A DNA stretch of 64,000 bases from Blastococcus capsensis (lineage in GTDB: Bacteria > Actinomycetota > Actinomycetes > Mycobacteriales > Geodermatophilaceae), in NCBI RefSeq assembly GCF_030165005.1, contig NZ_JASNNW010000008.1:1-64000 (forward strand), given 5' to 3'. Both the position numbers and the translations under genes were made by a program. Of this stretch, positions 25,995 through 34,482 are shown one piece after another. Below the pieces are notes generated by a model. The model searched no databases. It was given only the letters and a program-made list of their open reading frames with translations, and had not been told where the DNA came from. How positions within the stretch are numbered: the stretch's first letter is position 1; every line of letters starts with the position of its first letter.

Positions 25995-27179
25995 TCAGGG
26001 CTTGAGGACGACCTTGATGCAGCCGTCCTGCTTCTTCTGGAAGATCTCGTAGCCGTGCGGGGCCTGCTCCAGCGGGAGCGCGTGGGTGGTGAGGTCTTCG
26101 GTGCCCAGCGGGTCGCCGTCACCGGTGAGCGCGGGCATGATCTCCTCGACCCAGCGCTTGACGTGCGCCTGTCCCATGCGGATGGTCACGCCCTTGTCGA
26201 ACAGGTCCATCATCGGGAACGGGTCGGCCTGCCCGCCGTACACCCCGATCAGCGAGATCGTCCCGGCCCGGCGAACCGACCCGAACGCGGTGCGCATGGC
26301 GGCCATCCGGTCCACACCGATCGTCTCGGTCGCCTTGCGGGCCAATGGGTCGGGCAGCTTGCCGGCGGCCCCGAGCAGGGCTGCCTGGAAGGGGGAGCCG
26401 TGGGCTTCCATCCCGACCGCGTCCACGACACCGTCGACACCCCGCCCGTGAGTCATCTCCATGATCGCCCCGGGGACGTCGTCGGCCTTGCTCTGGTCGA
26501 TGACCTCGATGCCGTGGCGTCGGGCGAGCTCCAGTCGCTCGGGGACGCTGTCGACGGCGATGACCTGCTCCGCGCCGAGGTACTTGGCGACGCGGGCGCA
26601 CATCTGCCCGATCGGGCCCAGCCCGATGACCGCGCAGGTGCTGCCGGCCTCGATGTCGGCGTACTTCACTGCCTGCCAGGACGTGGTGAGCACGTCGGAG
26701 AGGAACAGGAACCGTTCGTCGGGGTGCTCGTCGGGAACCTTGATCGGCCCGAACTGGGCCTGCGGCACCCGCAGGAACTCGGCCTGCGCACCGGGCACGG
26801 ACCCGTACAGGGCGGTGTAGCCGAACAGGCGCGCGCCCTTGCCCTGCTCGGTGACCTGGGTGGTCTCGCACTGCGCGAAGAACCCGTGGGTGCACATCCA
26901 GCAGTGCCCGCAGGAGATGTTGAACGGCACGACCACCCGGTCTCCAGGCTTGATGTGGCTGACCTCGGGGCCGACCTCCTCCACGATGCCCATGGGCTCG
27001 TGCCCGATGATGTCGCCGGGCTTGAGGTACATCCCGAGCACGTCGTAGAGGTGCAGGTCGGAGCCACAGATCGCCGTCGAGGTCATCCGCACGATGGCGT
27101 CGGTGGGCTCCTGGATCTGCGGGTCCGGGACCGTCTCCACCGACACCTTCTGGGTGCCCTGCCACGTCAATGCCTTCAT
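25995..27179 (-). CDS. Zinc-dependent alcohol/formaldehyde-type dehydrogenase
   Basis: 394 residues of the medium-chain dehydrogenase family. The catalytic zinc ligands are in STAICGSDLHLYD (Cys about 38) and GHEPMG (His-Glu about 59-60). The structural zinc site is reduced to CGHCWMC. The nucleotide site is CAVIGLGPIGQMCA (about 183-196), then VDSVPERLELA. The layout resembles glutathione-independent formaldehyde dehydrogenases. ATG 27179 has CGAGGAG upstream. First gene of the minus-strand operon, divergent from a TetR regulator with a palindrome between them. Confidence 0.9.
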   Translation of the reverse strand: MKALTWQGTQKVSVETVPDPQIQEPTDAIVRMTSTAICGSDLHLYDVLGMYLKPGDIIGHEPMGIVEEVGPEVSHIKPGDRVVVPFNISCGHCWMCTHGFFAQCETTQVTEQGKGARLFGYTALYGSVPGAQAEFLRVPQAQFGPIKVPDEHPDERFLFLSDVLTTSWQAVKYADIEAGSTCAVIGLGPIGQMCARVAKYLGAEQVIAVDSVPERLELARRHGIEVIDQSKADDVPGAIMEMTHGRGVDGVVDAVGMEAHGSPFQAALLGAAGKLPDPLARKATETIGVDRMAAMRTAFGSVRRAGTISLIGVYGGQADPFPMMDLFDKGVTIRMGQAHVKRWVEEIMPALTGDGDPLGTEDLTTHALPLEQAPHGYEIFQKKQDGCIKVVLKP

Positions 27180-27273
27180 CTGGACTCCTCGACCGATCGG
27201 TGCGGAACGGACCGGGTGCGTCCGCCGGCGGTACCGAGCCGGCCGCCGCTGCTGCTTTACCCGCCTGCGGCGT

Positions 27274-27291
27274 CTGTACCCCTCGGTACAG
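27274..27291. promoter_or_regulatory. Probable TetR operator (7-4-7 inverted repeat)
   Basis: CTGTACC-CCTC-GGTACAG is a perfect inverted repeat in the 315-base gap between the dehydrogenase operon (-) and the TetR gene (+). Its place and size suit a TetR dimer acting on both directions. I see nothing else of note in the gap. Confidence 0.6.
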
Positions 27292-27494
27292 TCCGAATCC
27301 GCCCAGACGTCCGGGCGATGTCGCCGTTCCTGGATCCCGGGCACCCCGCTCACCGCGGCCGGCCCTCTATCCAGGCCCGCCCCCTTGCGGCCTCGGGTCG
27401 CGCGTGGGTGAGGTCTCACATGTAGAACGCCCACATCGGGTAGTGCCTGCGTTGACCGAACGCCCCGCCACCTCCCGACCGAGGCCAGAGCCGA

Positions 27495-28103
27495 ATGCCG
27501 GAACCGACCACCCGCCGCGGGAAAGACACCAAGGGACGGATCGTCGAGCTGGCGGCCGGGCTGATGTACGAGCGGGGCGTCAGCGCCACCAGCATCGAGG
27601 ACATCCTGGCCGCCTCCGGGACGGGCAAGAGCCAGTTCTATCACTACTTCTCCAGCAAGGAGCAGCTCATCGCCGAGGTGCTCCGCCACCAGCTCCAGCA
27701 GGTCCTGCGGGAGCAGAGCCGGTTCCCGCTCGACACCTGGGAGAGCATCTCCGCCTGGTTCGGAGCCCTGGTCGACATGCAGCAGAACCAGCGGGACTAC
27801 CGCGGCTGCCCGCTCGGCTCGATCTCCAGCCAGCTGCTGGACCACGGTGACCTGCTCCGCAGCCAGGCTGCCGAAGCCTTCGCCCACTGGGAGTCCGCCC
27901 TGAGCGGCGGGCTCCGGGCCATGCAGGCCAGCGGGCTGCTACGCGACGACGCCGACCCCGACACTCTCGCAGAGTCGACGATCGCGGTGCTGCAGGGCGG
28001 GTACCTTCTCTCCTCGACCAAGCGCGACATACGCCCCATGCGCAACGCGCTCGCCATCGCCCTGAGCCAGCTCCGGTCGTACGCGCCTGATGTGCGCCGG
28101 TGA
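27495..28103 (+). CDS. TetR/AcrR-family transcriptional regulator
   Basis: 202 residues. The N-terminal helix-turn-helix is typical: GRIVELAAGLMYERGVSATS, IEDILAASGTGKSQFYHYF, SSKEQLIAEVL (about 14-62). The C-terminal ligand domain has CPLGSISSQLLDHGD, resembling a TetR subgroup common near oxidoreductases. It is divergent from the dehydrogenase/SDR operon and probably represses it through the 27274-27291 palindrome. The inducer is unknown. Confidence 0.92.
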   Translation: MPEPTTRRGKDTKGRIVELAAGLMYERGVSATSIEDILAASGTGKSQFYHYFSSKEQLIAEVLRHQLQQVLREQSRFPLDTWESISAWFGALVDMQQNQRDYRGCPLGSISSQLLDHGDLLRSQAAEAFAHWESALSGGLRAMQASGLLRDDADPDTLAESTIAVLQGGYLLSSTKRDIRPMRNALAIALSQLRSYAPDVRR

Positions 28104-28465
28104 TCTGCACGCGGAGTTCGAGCGGTTCGACGACGGCACCGACATCGCGCTCGACGGCCCGCGGGTAGCTCGCAGTGCGGTGCGTCCCACAGCCCGGGCA
28201 GGCCCATGTCCGCGGTGAAGATCACCTGGGGGACGTGGCCGTTCGCGCACGAGCACAAGGCGCCCTCGGCTGCATGATCCCGTCGTGTCCGAGGCACTGA
28301 CCCAGGCCACTCACGCGGCCTGATCGCCCCTACCGACCAGAGTCAACTGAAGTCTCGGCAGTCCAGGCCGGCGTCGACCCCGGAGTAGGCGTTTCGTTGG
28401 TGTGTGCCGAGTCCCTGCCTGGTGTGCCCGGGGGGCCGTCGTACCGTGGTGGAGGAGGTGTGGTC
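28104..28465. other. Gap with no recognised gene
   Basis: This 362-base stretch shows no ORF with family likeness on either strand. It ends in GGAGGAGG, the ribosome site of the next gene. Short open stretches look like chance frames of GC-rich DNA. Confidence 0.5.
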
Positions 28466-28918
28466 ATGGGGGCACGGCTCTGGACGGCGCTGCTGCTGTT
28501 GGCCGCCGTCTTCGCCATGCACGGCGTGCGGTGCGTGGCCGCAGAACCGGCCCTGGCGCATGGGTCCACGTCGCTCGACGCCGTTGCATCGATCGGTGCC
28601 CCTGCGGCGGCCATCCATGTCGGCGCCGTCACCGCCGAGAAGCCCGCGCACTCGCACGCTGCGGCCACGCACGGGTCGCGAGATGTAGCAGCTACCGTGT
28701 CCACCGACCTGCCAGCCCCGTGGCACGACGCTCACGTCTTGGCTATGTGCCTCGCTGTCCTGCTCGCGGGGTTGACGATTCTCGGTGCCCTGACGCGAGT
28801 CCGCGGCATGGCGATCCCGCTCGTCCGCGGGTCACCTCCACCTCGCCGCTGGCTCACCGGGTGGGTGAGGCAGCCCCGACCCCCCGATCTCTCCGCGCTC
28901 TGCCTCCTGCGGATCTAG
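28466..28918 (+). CDS. Small membrane protein, possibly DUF6153-like
   Basis: 150 residues. A hydrophobic N-terminus with a His (LLLLAAVFAMHGVRC, about 9-23), a His-rich middle (EKPAHSHAAATHGS), and a second membrane segment (LAMCLAVLLAGLTILGAL, about 93-110). It ends DLSALCLLRI, like DUF6153 proteins; that assignment is tentative. The ATG at 28466 has GGTGGAGGAGG upstream. It precedes a DUF305 lipoprotein gene by 83 bases, so a metal-related role is plausible. Confidence 0.65.
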   Translation: MGARLWTALLLLAAVFAMHGVRCVAAEPALAHGSTSLDAVASIGAPAAAIHVGAVTAEKPAHSHAAATHGSRDVAATVSTDLPAPWHDAHVLAMCLAVLLAGLTILGALTRVRGMAIPLVRGSPPPRRWLTGWVRQPRPPDLSALCLLRI

Positions 28919-29001
28919 GCCGAACGGCTTGCACCCCGACAGCTCCCGCTGTTCCGGGGTCTCGCACGCATGCCTACATCCCTCAGAACAGGAGACCTAA
29001 C

Positions 29002-29619
29002 GTGACCCGCACCAGCATTCGACTCGTCCACCTCACCGGTGGACTGATGGCCGCCGTCGTCGTCCTCACCGGCTGCTCCGGTACCGCCGGCAGCTCAGCC
29101 GCCAGCAGCAGCGCCACCGACGAGACCCCCGCCGATCAGAGCGCGGAGTTCAACGACGCCGACGTCGCCTTCGCCCAGGGGATGATCCCGCACCACGAGG
29201 GCGCGCTCATGATGGCCGAGGTCGCCGTCGACCGTGCCGCCGACCCCAGGGTCGTGGACCTGGCCGAGCGCATCGAGGCAGGTCAGGACCCGGAGATCGA
29301 CCTCATGACCGGCTGGCTCGAGGAGTGGGGCCAGCCGCTCGAGCAGGGGTCCGGCCACATGGGCGGCATGGACCACGGGTCCGAGGACATGGGCGGTATG
29401 GGCATGGACATGGAGGACATGCCGTCCGCTGGTTCCGACTTCGACCGCATGTGGATCGAAGCCATGATCGAGCACCACGAGGGTGCTGTGGAGATGGCGC
29501 GGACAGAGGTCGAGGACGGTCGCGATCCCGAGGCCATCGATCTCGCTCGGGTGATCAGCGACACCCAGACGCAGGAGATCGAGGAGATGCGACAGCTGCT
29601 CTCGGAGCTGGACGGCTGA
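29002..29619 (+). CDS. DUF305 lipoprotein with Met/His-rich linker
   Basis: 205 residues. The signal peptide ends in a lipobox (VVVLTGCSG, Cys about 25). Two DUF305 ferritin-like halves follow, each with the hallmark HHEGA: QGMIPHHEGALMMAE (about 60-74) and EAMIEHHEGAVEMAR (about 153-167). Between them is a Met/His-rich run (HMGGMDHGSEDMGGMGMDM), a likely copper-binding stretch. The GTG start at 29002 follows AGGAGA. DUF305 proteins often sit in metal-resistance loci, as here. Confidence 0.93.
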   Translation: MTRTSIRLVHLTGGLMAAVVVLTGCSGTAGSSAASSSATDETPADQSAEFNDADVAFAQGMIPHHEGALMMAEVAVDRAADPRVVDLAERIEAGQDPEIDLMTGWLEEWGQPLEQGSGHMGGMDHGSEDMGGMGMDMEDMPSAGSDFDRMWIEAMIEHHEGAVEMARTEVEDGRDPEAIDLARVISDTQTQEIEEMRQLLSELDG

Positions 29620-29629
29620 TCCGTGCCCC

Positions 29630-29662
29630 GGGGGTGCGGCGCCGCGGAAGCGCCGCGCCCCC
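29630..29662 (+). terminator. Strong hairpin after the DUF305 gene
   Basis: Arms GGGGGTGCGGCG (29630-29641) and CGCCGCGCCCCC (29651-29662) form a 12-bp stem with one G-T pair and a 9-base loop. There is no T-run, which is usual for actinobacterial terminators. It lies 10 bases after the stop codon. Confidence 0.8.
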
Positions 29663-30019
29663 ACCTCCTCCCCGACCACGCGATCCGGACGGCGGCTGTC
29701 GTGGTGCCCTCCTGCCCGCAGCCGCATCGCGGTCGCGCACGAGGAGTACATCCAGGTGACCGCTGGGGGGAAGCCGCGATGGTCAGTCCGGTCATGGACC
29801 TGACGGAGGTTCGCGGTCGCCGGGGCTGGGCCCTTCCTGGCCTCCGGTCACCCCGGCTCGCGCGTCGACTACGCCGCCGACGGGGCTGATCGAGTCCCGA
29901 CGGTGGTCGTACCTCTGCCCGAGACCCGCGGTATGCGGAGCCGATCCGGCTGCAGTTGGCGGCGCGTTCGGACGGAGCCGGGCCCGGCAGGCGGCACGCG
30001 GCGCCGTTGTACTGGTCGC
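29663..30019. other. Gap with no recognised gene
   Basis: The space between the DUF305 terminator and the 3' end of ccdA holds no ORF I can support. Short fragments read like protein (SGHPGSRVDYAADG near 29847-29888) but are cut by stops and match nothing I know; they could be remnants. Confidence 0.45.
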
Positions 30020-30895
30020 TCACAGGACCGACGTGCCGAGGCCGGTGGCGCCCAGCCAGGCCCGGAGCCAGATCATCAGCGCGTCCCACCAGCCGGTCAG
30101 CAGCAGGATCCCCAGGGCGATCATCAGGGCCCCACCAACTCGCATGACCGTAGGGGCGTGCCGGCGGGCCAGGGCGGAGAAGGCCAGGGCGCGCCGGGCA
30201 CCGAGGGCGACGAGGACGAAGGGGACGCCCAGTCCCAGGCAGTAGGCAAGGGCGAGGATGGCGCCGCGGCCGGCCGAGGCCTGGGTGTAGGCCAGCGTGT
30301 TGACCGCGGCCAGCGTCGGGCCCAGGCAGGGCGTCCACCCGAGGCCGAACACGACGCCGAGGACGGGGGCGCCGGCCAGGCCGGCCGGGGGGCGGTGGTG
30401 GATGCGGCGTTCGCGCATCAGCCAGGGGATCGCGCCGAGGAAGGACAGCCCCATCGCGATCACGACGACACCGGCGACCCGGGTGAGCACCGGGGACCAC
30501 TCCAGCAGCAGCCGGCCCAGGCCGCCGAAGAGGGCGCCGAAGGAGACGAAGACGGCGCTGAAGCCGGCGATGAACAGCAGGGATCCGGCCAGCACCCGGC
30601 CGCGGCCGGGTGCAGTCGGGGCCGCCGTCGGTGCGGGGGTGGGGCCGGTCTCGGTCGGGCAGCCGGCCGACGTCGCACCGGCAGCCTCGCCGCCAGCAGG
30701 CTGCGGAACTCGGGGCCGGCCGGCGGTGGCCTGGGAGCCGGCGAGTCCGGCGACGTAGCTGACGTAGCCGGGGATCAGCGGCAGGCAGCAGGGTGAGGCG
30801 AAGCTGATCAGCCCGACCAGCGCAGCCACGGCGATGGCCAGCAGCAGCGAGCCGTCGGTGACGATGCCGGCGAAGGTCGCGGCGAGCTCGTTCAC
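30020..30895 (-). CDS. ccdA: CcdA/DsbD-type cytochrome c biogenesis membrane protein
   Basis: 291 residues, six hydrophobic segments. The two redox cysteine motifs of the family are present: FASPCCLPLIPGYVSY (about 32-47) and GLGWTPCLGPTLA (about 187-199). A Pro/Ala-rich loop (about 60-100) follows helix 1. It moves electrons from cytoplasmic thioredoxin to exported thiol proteins. Its GTG start overlaps the TlpA stop by 4 bases, so the electron donor and acceptor are co-translated. Confidence 0.93.
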   Translation of the reverse strand: MNELAATFAGIVTDGSLLLAIAVAALVGLISFASPCCLPLIPGYVSYVAGLAGSQATAGRPRVPQPAGGEAAGATSAGCPTETGPTPAPTAAPTAPGRGRVLAGSLLFIAGFSAVFVSFGALFGGLGRLLLEWSPVLTRVAGVVVIAMGLSFLGAIPWLMRERRIHHRPPAGLAGAPVLGVVFGLGWTPCLGPTLAAVNTLAYTQASAGRGAILALAYCLGLGVPFVLVALGARRALAFSALARRHAPTVMRVGGALMIALGILLLTGWWDALMIWLRAWLGATGLGTSVL

Positions 30896-31485
30896 GTCTG
30901 GTCCTCGGCCAGCAGCAGCTCGACGGCGGTGCGCAGGTCATGCCCGCGTACCTGGCCGGTGTAGACGGCGGCGACCCGGCCGTCGCGGTCGAGCAGGATG
31001 GTGGAGGGGACGACGTTGGCCGGAAAGCCGCGGAAGGCCATGGCCACCTCACCGCGCGGATCGAACACCGACGGGTAGGCCACGCCCAGTTGCTCGACGA
31101 AGGCGATGGCCAGTTGTCGCTGGTCCTTGACGTCGATGCCGAGGAACTGAACGCCGCGGTCGGCGACGTCGGCGTGCACGGCCTGAAACTCCGGGGTCTC
31201 CACCCGGCACGGCACGCACCAAGACCCCCAGAAGTTGATCACGGCGACGTCCGAGGCCAGCGACGAGGAGTCGAACGGCGTGCCGTCGAGGAGTTCGCCC
31301 GAGAACGCCGGCGCCGGTGCCCGCTGGTCCTCGGCGATCACCGTCGCCGTCGGCGTGGGCTCGGTGAACTGGTACTCCCCGGTGGGGGCGGCGGTGTCGT
31401 TCCCGCCGGTGGAGCAGCCGGCCAGCGTCCCTGCGGCGGCGCTGGCGGCCAGCAGCAGGGTTCGGCGGCTGAACGGCCGGCTCAT
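30892..31485 (-). CDS. TlpA/ResA-like exported thioredoxin lipoprotein
   Basis: 197 residues. The signal starts with an Arg pair (SRRTLLLAAS) and ends in lipobox GTLAGCST (Cys about 24). The thioredoxin domain has WGSWCVPCRVETPEF (active CVPC about 88-91) and a cis-Pro block (NVVPSTILLD). It reduces exported thiols, probably in heme or copper-protein assembly, fed by the adjoining CcdA. Two candidate BlaI-type operators lie between it and the next plus-strand gene. Confidence 0.93.
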   Translation of the reverse strand: MSRPFSRRTLLLAASAAAGTLAGCSTGGNDTAAPTGEYQFTEPTPTATVIAEDQRAPAPAFSGELLDGTPFDSSSLASDVAVINFWGSWCVPCRVETPEFQAVHADVADRGVQFLGIDVKDQRQLAIAFVEQLGVAYPSVFDPRGEVAMAFRGFPANVVPSTILLDRDGRVAAVYTGQVRGHDLRTAVELLLAEDQT

Positions 31486-31560
31486 CGACGTGCCGCCGCG
31501 GTGGAACCCGAACGGCGACGGCGGATGGCTGTACGACTGAGCTGTTCCCTCACCACATTT

Positions 31561-31605
31561 CTACTATGGCAGGTCGTAGCAGCGGTCTACTATCGGGCGT
31601 AGTTG
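31561..31605. promoter_or_regulatory. Two tandem operator-like sites (putative BlaI-type regulon)
   Basis: Site b, ACTA-TCGGGCG-TAGT at 31589-31603, is a perfect match to the ACTA-N7-TAGT palindrome seen at several promoters in this region. Site a, CTACTA-N8-CGTAG at 31561-31579, has different spacing and matches the site at 40555. They lie between the divergent tlpA-ccdA (-) and small membrane gene (+), so both units may be controlled. Confidence 0.7.
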
Positions 31606-31642
31606 CGCCGTCGTGGTGCCGCACAGCCCGTTGGAGGCACCG

Positions 31643-31855
31643 ATGTCGGAGCTGCTGCACCTGCTGGCGCTGCTGGCCTGCCCGGTCGGCATGGGCGCCA
31701 TGATGTGGTCGATGAGCCGCGGCCACGGATCGACGCCGCAGCCGGCCGAGGTCAACCACGCCGAGCTCGCCGGCCTGCGTGCCGAGATCGACCAGCTGCG
31801 CGCCGAACGATCGGTCACCGGCGGCGACCCGAGGCTGGGCGAGCCGAGCCGATGA
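31643..31855 (+). CDS. Small single-pass membrane protein
   Basis: 70 residues. A membrane segment with Cys and Met residues (LHLLALLACPVGMGAMMW, about 5-22) is followed by a short coiled-coil-like helix (AELAGLRAEIDQLRAERS). The ATG at 31643 has TTGGAGG upstream. I do not recognise the family. It is divergent from tlpA and behind operator-like sites, so it likely belongs to the metal-responsive set. Confidence 0.7.
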   Translation: MSELLHLLALLACPVGMGAMMWSMSRGHGSTPQPAEVNHAELAGLRAEIDQLRAERSVTGGDPRLGEPSR

Positions 31856-31992
31856 GCGGCTCACTCCCCGAGGTGCTGTCCGGGTTGGCCCAGCTGTGGT
31901 CGGCTCTGCTGATCGCCGTCCGAGCGGCTCTCCTGGTGATGGGGTCCTCGGGCGGCGTCGGCCGCCCTCGGGTGTCGGCTGCGCCGGGATGA
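31852..31992 (+). CDS. Possible very small membrane protein
   Basis: 46 residues starting at an ATG that overlaps the previous stop (ATGA), which suggests translational coupling. It has one hydrophobic stretch (LAQLWSALLIAVRAALLVM). No family is recognised. It may be real or a chance frame; the overlap is the only positive evidence. Confidence 0.35.
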   Translation: MSGSLPEVLSGLAQLWSALLIAVRAALLVMGSSGGVGRPRVSAAPG

Positions 31993-32031
31993 CGCCGGCC
32001 TGCGCTGCACCGGGGACGATCGGCCCGCTCC

Positions 32032-32046
32032 ACTATCGCCGCTAGT
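32032..32046. promoter_or_regulatory. Operator-like palindrome upstream of blaI
   Basis: ACTA-TCGCCGC-TAGT, the ACTA-N7-TAGT pattern, lies about 90 bases before the BlaI-family gene. Autoregulation is usual for this family. Confidence 0.72.
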
Positions 32047-32124
32047 ACTGTGGCGGGAAGCTGTGCCGCGGCCGACGGGCTGCTCAGCTGACCGGGTCGC
32101 GCAACGGCGCGGAGGGATGTGGAG

Positions 32125-32499
32125 GTGGCGGTGCGGCCGTTCGGTGAGCTCGAAGCCGCGGTGATGCAGGTGCTGTGGCACCGCGGGGAGCCGGCGACGG
32201 TCCGCGAGGTGCTCGCCGAGCTGGCCGCCTCGCGATCGCTGGCCTACACGACCGTGATGACGGTGATGGACAACCTGCACCGCAAGGGCGCCCTGCAACG
32301 GGAGATGGCCGGTCGGGCCTGGCGGTACAGCCCCACCCGCACCCGGGCGGAGCATTCCGCGGCGATGCTGCAGGAAGTACTGAGCGCGGCCGGGGATCGG
32401 GACGAGGTGCTCATGCACTTCGTCGCCGACCTCGACGCCGACGCGGTGGCCAGCCTGCGAGCCGCGGTGGAGGCGGCCCGGCAGGCGCAGACGTCGTGA
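32125..32499 (+). CDS. BlaI/MecI/CopY-family transcriptional repressor
   Basis: About 124 residues. Family sequence is clear: FGELEAAVMQVLW, PATVREVLAEL, SLAYTTVMTVMDNLHRKGALQREMAGRAWRY, the winged helix with recognition helix around residues 40-60. The C-terminal dimer and cleavage region is short. GTG 32125 is 8 bases after GGAGGG; GTG 32119 is too close to that site. Overlap with the M56 gene by 4 bases pairs it with a membrane metalloprotease. The repeated ACTA-N7-TAGT sites suggest its regulon is the surrounding metal genes. Confidence 0.92.
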   Translation: MAVRPFGELEAAVMQVLWHRGEPATVREVLAELAASRSLAYTTVMTVMDNLHRKGALQREMAGRAWRYSPTRTRAEHSAAMLQEVLSAAGDRDEVLMHFVADLDADAVASLRAAVEAARQAQTS

Positions 32500-33455
32500 T
32501 CACCGCAGTCGCGCTGCTGACGTTCGCCGTCCTGCTGGCGGTCGGGGCCCCCCGGATCATCGGGGCGGGCTGGTCGGCCCGCGCTCCGCGGTTGGCGATC
32601 GCGACCTGGCAGGCGACGTCGGCCGGAGTGCTCGTGTCGGTGCTGCTCGCCGGTCTGACGCTGCTGGTCCCGGCCGGCGCCATCAGTGAGGGCCTGGCGG
32701 CGTATCTCGACGCATGCGCAGCGACCATCGCGGCGGTGTACGACTCCCCAGGTCAGCTGTCCGCGGTGCTGGCCGGCGTCCTGCTGTCGGGCGGGATGTC
32801 CCTGCGGTTGACCTGGGTCGCTGCGCGCAGCGGGCTGCGCAACCGACGGGAGCGGCACGGGTTGCGGGCGGCGATCCTGACCGGCGCCCGCCGGGAGTCG
32901 TCCCTCGGCGCGGTGGTGCTGGATTCCGACCACGCGGCCGCGTTCTGTCTGCCCGGCCGGGCTCGCACCGTCGTGCTGACCACCGCCGCCCTGCAGACGC
33001 TGTCCGCCGGGGAACTCGCCGGCGTGCTCGCCCACGAGGAGGCGCATCTGCGCGGCCGCCACCATCTCGCGGTGGGCGCGGCGCGGATACTCAGTCGGGC
33101 CTTCCCGGGGGTGCCGCTGTTCACCCGGGGGGTGGCGGAGATCGAGCGGCTGGTGGAGATGCTGGCCGACGACGCCGCAGCCGGGCAGGTGAACCGGGTC
33201 GAGGTCGCCTCCGCCCTGGTCACCCTCGCCGGGATGCGCGCCCCCGCCGCGACGCTGGCGGCCGCCCAGGGTGCTGGCGTGCTGCGGGTGACGCGGCTGC
33301 TGCGGCCCGCCGATCCCATCCGGCCGCTGCACCGGCTCGCCGCCGCTGCAGCGGCGGTCCTGGTGGTGACCGGACCGGTGGCGCTGGCCGCCTGGCCGCT
33401 GATCTCCGCGGTGGCCAGCGGGTTGTGCGTCCTGCCCGGGGCCGACTGGACCTGA
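32496..33455 (+). CDS. M56-family membrane metallopeptidase (BlaR1/MecR1-like, no sensor domain)
   Basis: 319 residues. Hydrophobic segments at the N-terminus, near 35-60 and near 85-105, and one at the C-terminus. The zinc site is HEEAH in GVLAHEEAHLRGRHH (about 178-192), preceded by the FCLPGRARTVVLTTAAL block. It lacks a penicillin-binding sensor domain, so the signal is not obviously a beta-lactam. By analogy it would cleave or otherwise inactivate the adjacent BlaI-type repressor. The GTG overlaps the repressor stop. Confidence 0.9.
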   Translation: MITAVALLTFAVLLAVGAPRIIGAGWSARAPRLAIATWQATSAGVLVSVLLAGLTLLVPAGAISEGLAAYLDACAATIAAVYDSPGQLSAVLAGVLLSGGMSLRLTWVAARSGLRNRRERHGLRAAILTGARRESSLGAVVLDSDHAAAFCLPGRARTVVLTTAALQTLSAGELAGVLAHEEAHLRGRHHLAVGAARILSRAFPGVPLFTRGVAEIERLVEMLADDAAAGQVNRVEVASALVTLAGMRAPAATLAAAQGAGVLRVTRLLRPADPIRPLHRLAAAAAAVLVVTGPVALAAWPLISAVASGLCVLPGADWT

Positions 33456-33479
33456 GTCGCACCTCTGCGAAAACGGTCT

Positions 33480-33494
33480 ACTATCGTGCCTAGT
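33480..33494. promoter_or_regulatory. Operator-like palindrome upstream of the BNR-repeat lipoprotein gene
   Basis: ACTA-TCGTGCC-TAGT fits the ACTA-N7-TAGT pattern and lies 28 bases before the ATG of the next gene, where a repressor would block transcription. Confidence 0.75.
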
Positions 33495-33522
33495 ACCTTT
33501 GTCCTGCCTCCGTGGGGAGCTC

Positions 33523-34482
33523 ATGTCACCGTCCGTCCTGCCGATCCGCTCCGCCCGATCCGCTCGGCCTGCCCTTGGTATCGCCGGTCACCCGTGGCGA
33601 CGTCGGGTGCTGCTCAGCGCCGCCGCGGCCGGCGCCCTGATCCTCGCCGGCTGCGGCACCGACGCAGCTGCCGGGGACCAGTCCGCGAGTGACGGCGAGG
33701 CGCACAGCCACGACGACGGCACCCATCCCCATGGCGACGACGTGACCCTCGAGCACGTGCACGGCCTCGGCATCGACCCAGCCGACGACACGCTCTACGC
33801 CGGCACCCACTACGGGCTGGTGCGCATCTCTCCGGACGGGGAGCTGACCCGGATCGCCGACCGGGTGCAGGACTTCATGGGCTTCACCGTCGTCGGTCCC
33901 GAGCACTACCTGGCCAGCGGCCACCCCGGCGCGGGGCAGGACGGCCCGGGAAACCTCGGCCTGATCGAGACGACCGACGGCGGGCAGACCTGGGAGACGC
34001 TGTCCCTGGCCGGTGACGCCGACTTCCACGCCCTGGACGCCGCCGACGGCGTGATCTACGGCTACAGCGGCGGCCGCCTGCTGGTCAGCGAGGACGGCGT
34101 CGACTGGGCCGACCGCGGCGAGATGCGGATCGCCGACCTGGCCGCCGATCCGACCGATCCGCAGCGGGTGTTGGCGACCACCGAGGCCGGCCTCGTCCTC
34201 AGCGAGGACGCCGGGAAGAACTTCACCGCCGTTCCCGACGCGCCTCTCCTGGTGTTGGCCGACTTCGCCCCCGACGGCGACTCCACAGTCGGCGTCGCTC
34301 CCGACGGCACCGTCTACGGCAGCACCGACGGCGGGCTGACCTGGGCCGAGCGCGGCACCGTCGACGGCGCGCCGGAGGCCCTGACCGTCGACGGGGACGA
34401 GGTCTACGTCGCCGTGGGCGGGGCCGTCCTGGCCTCCACCGACGGCGGGGCGACCTTCACCGAGCTGTACCGGGGCCGGTGA
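33523..34482 (+). CDS. Exported BNR/beta-propeller lipoprotein (F510_1955-type glycosylhydrolase-like)
   Basis: 319 residues. The N-terminus has a twin-Arg-like signal (WRRRVLLSAAAAG) and a lipobox LILAGCGT (Cys about 44). A His-rich stretch (EAHSHDDGTHPHGDD) may bind metal. The body is a repeat propeller with BNR-like boxes: TTDGGQTWETL, SEDGVDWADRG, SEDAGKNFTAV, STDGGLTWAERG and STDGGATFTEL. No substrate can be named. The stop overlaps a second TlpA-like gene by one base (TGATG). Confidence 0.87.
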   Translation: MSPSVLPIRSARSARPALGIAGHPWRRRVLLSAAAAGALILAGCGTDAAAGDQSASDGEAHSHDDGTHPHGDDVTLEHVHGLGIDPADDTLYAGTHYGLVRISPDGELTRIADRVQDFMGFTVVGPEHYLASGHPGAGQDGPGNLGLIETTDGGQTWETLSLAGDADFHALDAADGVIYGYSGGRLLVSEDGVDWADRGEMRIADLAADPTDPQRVLATTEAGLVLSEDAGKNFTAVPDAPLLVLADFAPDGDSTVGVAPDGTVYGSTDGGLTWAERGTVDGAPEALTVDGDEVYVAVGGAVLASTDGGATFTELYRGR

